NCBI RefSeq assembly: GCF_001077535.1
Contig: NZ_CP011968.1
Span: 2,356,001 to 2,420,000, forward strand
Length of the DNA: 64,000 nt
Direction of reading: 5' to 3'
Origin: Clostridioides difficile ATCC 9689 = DSM 1296
GTDB lineage: Bacteria > Bacillota > Clostridia > Peptostreptococcales > Peptostreptococcaceae
Shown here: in pieces, positions 63,895 to 64,000 of the stretch
How the letters are laid out: every line of letters begins with the position of its first letter
Position numbering within the stretch: position 1 is the stretch's first letter
Notes under the pieces: model-generated
Database searches by the model: none
Told to the model about the DNA's origin: nothing
Seen by the model: the letters and a program-made list of their open reading frames with translations, nothing else
Program-made: the position numbers and the translations under genes

Positions 63895-63912
63895 TACTTA
63901 GTCAGCTAAGTA
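63895..63912. promoter_or_regulatory. Operator-like palindrome for the MarR/ABC exporter operon
   Basis: TACTTAG-TCAG-CTAAGTA: perfect 7-bp arms around a 4-nt centre, immediately after the predicted -10 box, in the position of a MarR operator. Confidence 0.6.
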
Positions 63913-63914
63913 TT

Positions 63915-63943
63915 ATTTTACTATACTGCATGCATTTTTTCAA
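63915..63943 (-). promoter_or_regulatory. Predicted sigma-A promoter of the MarR/ABC exporter operon
   Basis: -35 TTGAAA (63943-63938), 17-nt spacer, -10 TAAAAT (63920-63915) on the minus strand, 45 nt before the MarR ATG. Confidence 0.6.
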
Positions 63944-64000
63944 TATATTTATAAAAAATTCATATAAATTTCATTTATTAAATATTTTTATATCATATAG

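Noticed and set aside
1-64000. CRISPR arrays, tRNA/rRNA genes or insertion sequences
   Set aside because: No regularly spaced repeats, cloverleaf or rRNA sequences, or transposase frames were seen on either strand by reading.

Overview
The window is low-GC, AT-rich Firmicute DNA (strong GGAGG ribosome sites, Rho-independent hairpins, genes mostly in minus-strand runs). The gene set points to Clostridioides difficile or a very close relative: a cell-wall protein with three CWB2 repeats plus a glucosaminidase domain (Cwp24-like), an amidase resembling C. difficile phage endolysin catalytic domains, hybrid-cluster protein, and a VOR/KOR-type 2-oxoacid oxidoreductase operon. I assign the species from recalled family knowledge, not from a search. 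No rRNA, tRNA, CRISPR array, insertion sequence or intact prophage was seen.

Layout. 1-9.9 kb: an AlaX-type tRNA editing protein cut by the left edge, L-lactate dehydrogenase, an XRE/ImmA-type regulator, MsrAB, a patatin-like lipase, then the nitrosative-stress module (4Fe-4S protein and hcp, divergent from a Crp/Fnr regulator). 9.9-17.2 kb: amino-acid uptake, with a Na+/dicarboxylate-type symporter interrupted by an in-frame TGA, an ABC ATPase, an M20 amidohydrolase, and two binding-protein/permease pairs. 17.6-20.2 kb: a cytoplasmic molybdopterin oxidoreductase with its ferredoxin subunit. 20.5-26.7 kb: SWIM-SNF2 helicase, alpha/beta hydrolase, a DinB-like fragment and a DbpA-like DEAD-box helicase. 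27-30.7 kb: peptidoglycan amidase, two SPOCS (DUF3794) proteins (one frameshifted) and a glucosaminidase. 30.9-41.5 kb: phosphorolytic alpha-glucan use (GH65 phosphorylase, beta-phosphoglucomutase, GH13), a PHP phosphatase, Cwp24, a ROK regulator and ferritin. 41.8-52 kb: a 2-oxoacid fermentation operon (MFS transporter, aminotransferase, four-subunit ferredoxin oxidoreductase, ADP-forming acyl-CoA synthetase broken by TAA) divergent from an SSS transporter and TetR regulator. 52-64 kb: esterase, AI-2E-family protein, aldehyde dehydrogenase, flavodoxin with MarR regulator, HflX, and a heterodimeric ABC exporter with its MarR regulator.

The most interesting signal is the symporter at 9955..11226. 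The reading frame continues through a single TGA for 69 more sense codons that encode the conserved C-terminal half of the transport core. Immediately after the TGA is an 8-bp stem with a 7-nt loop that fits the bacterial SECIS geometry (loop begins 18 nt after the UGA, G at its second position). This is a candidate selenocysteine-containing membrane transporter, with the residue in the re-entrant hairpin that gates the substrate. Other loci show in-frame lesions of a different kind: a TAA inside a 12-bp imperfect tandem repeat (acyl-CoA synthetase) and an A7-tract frameshift (SPOCS protein).
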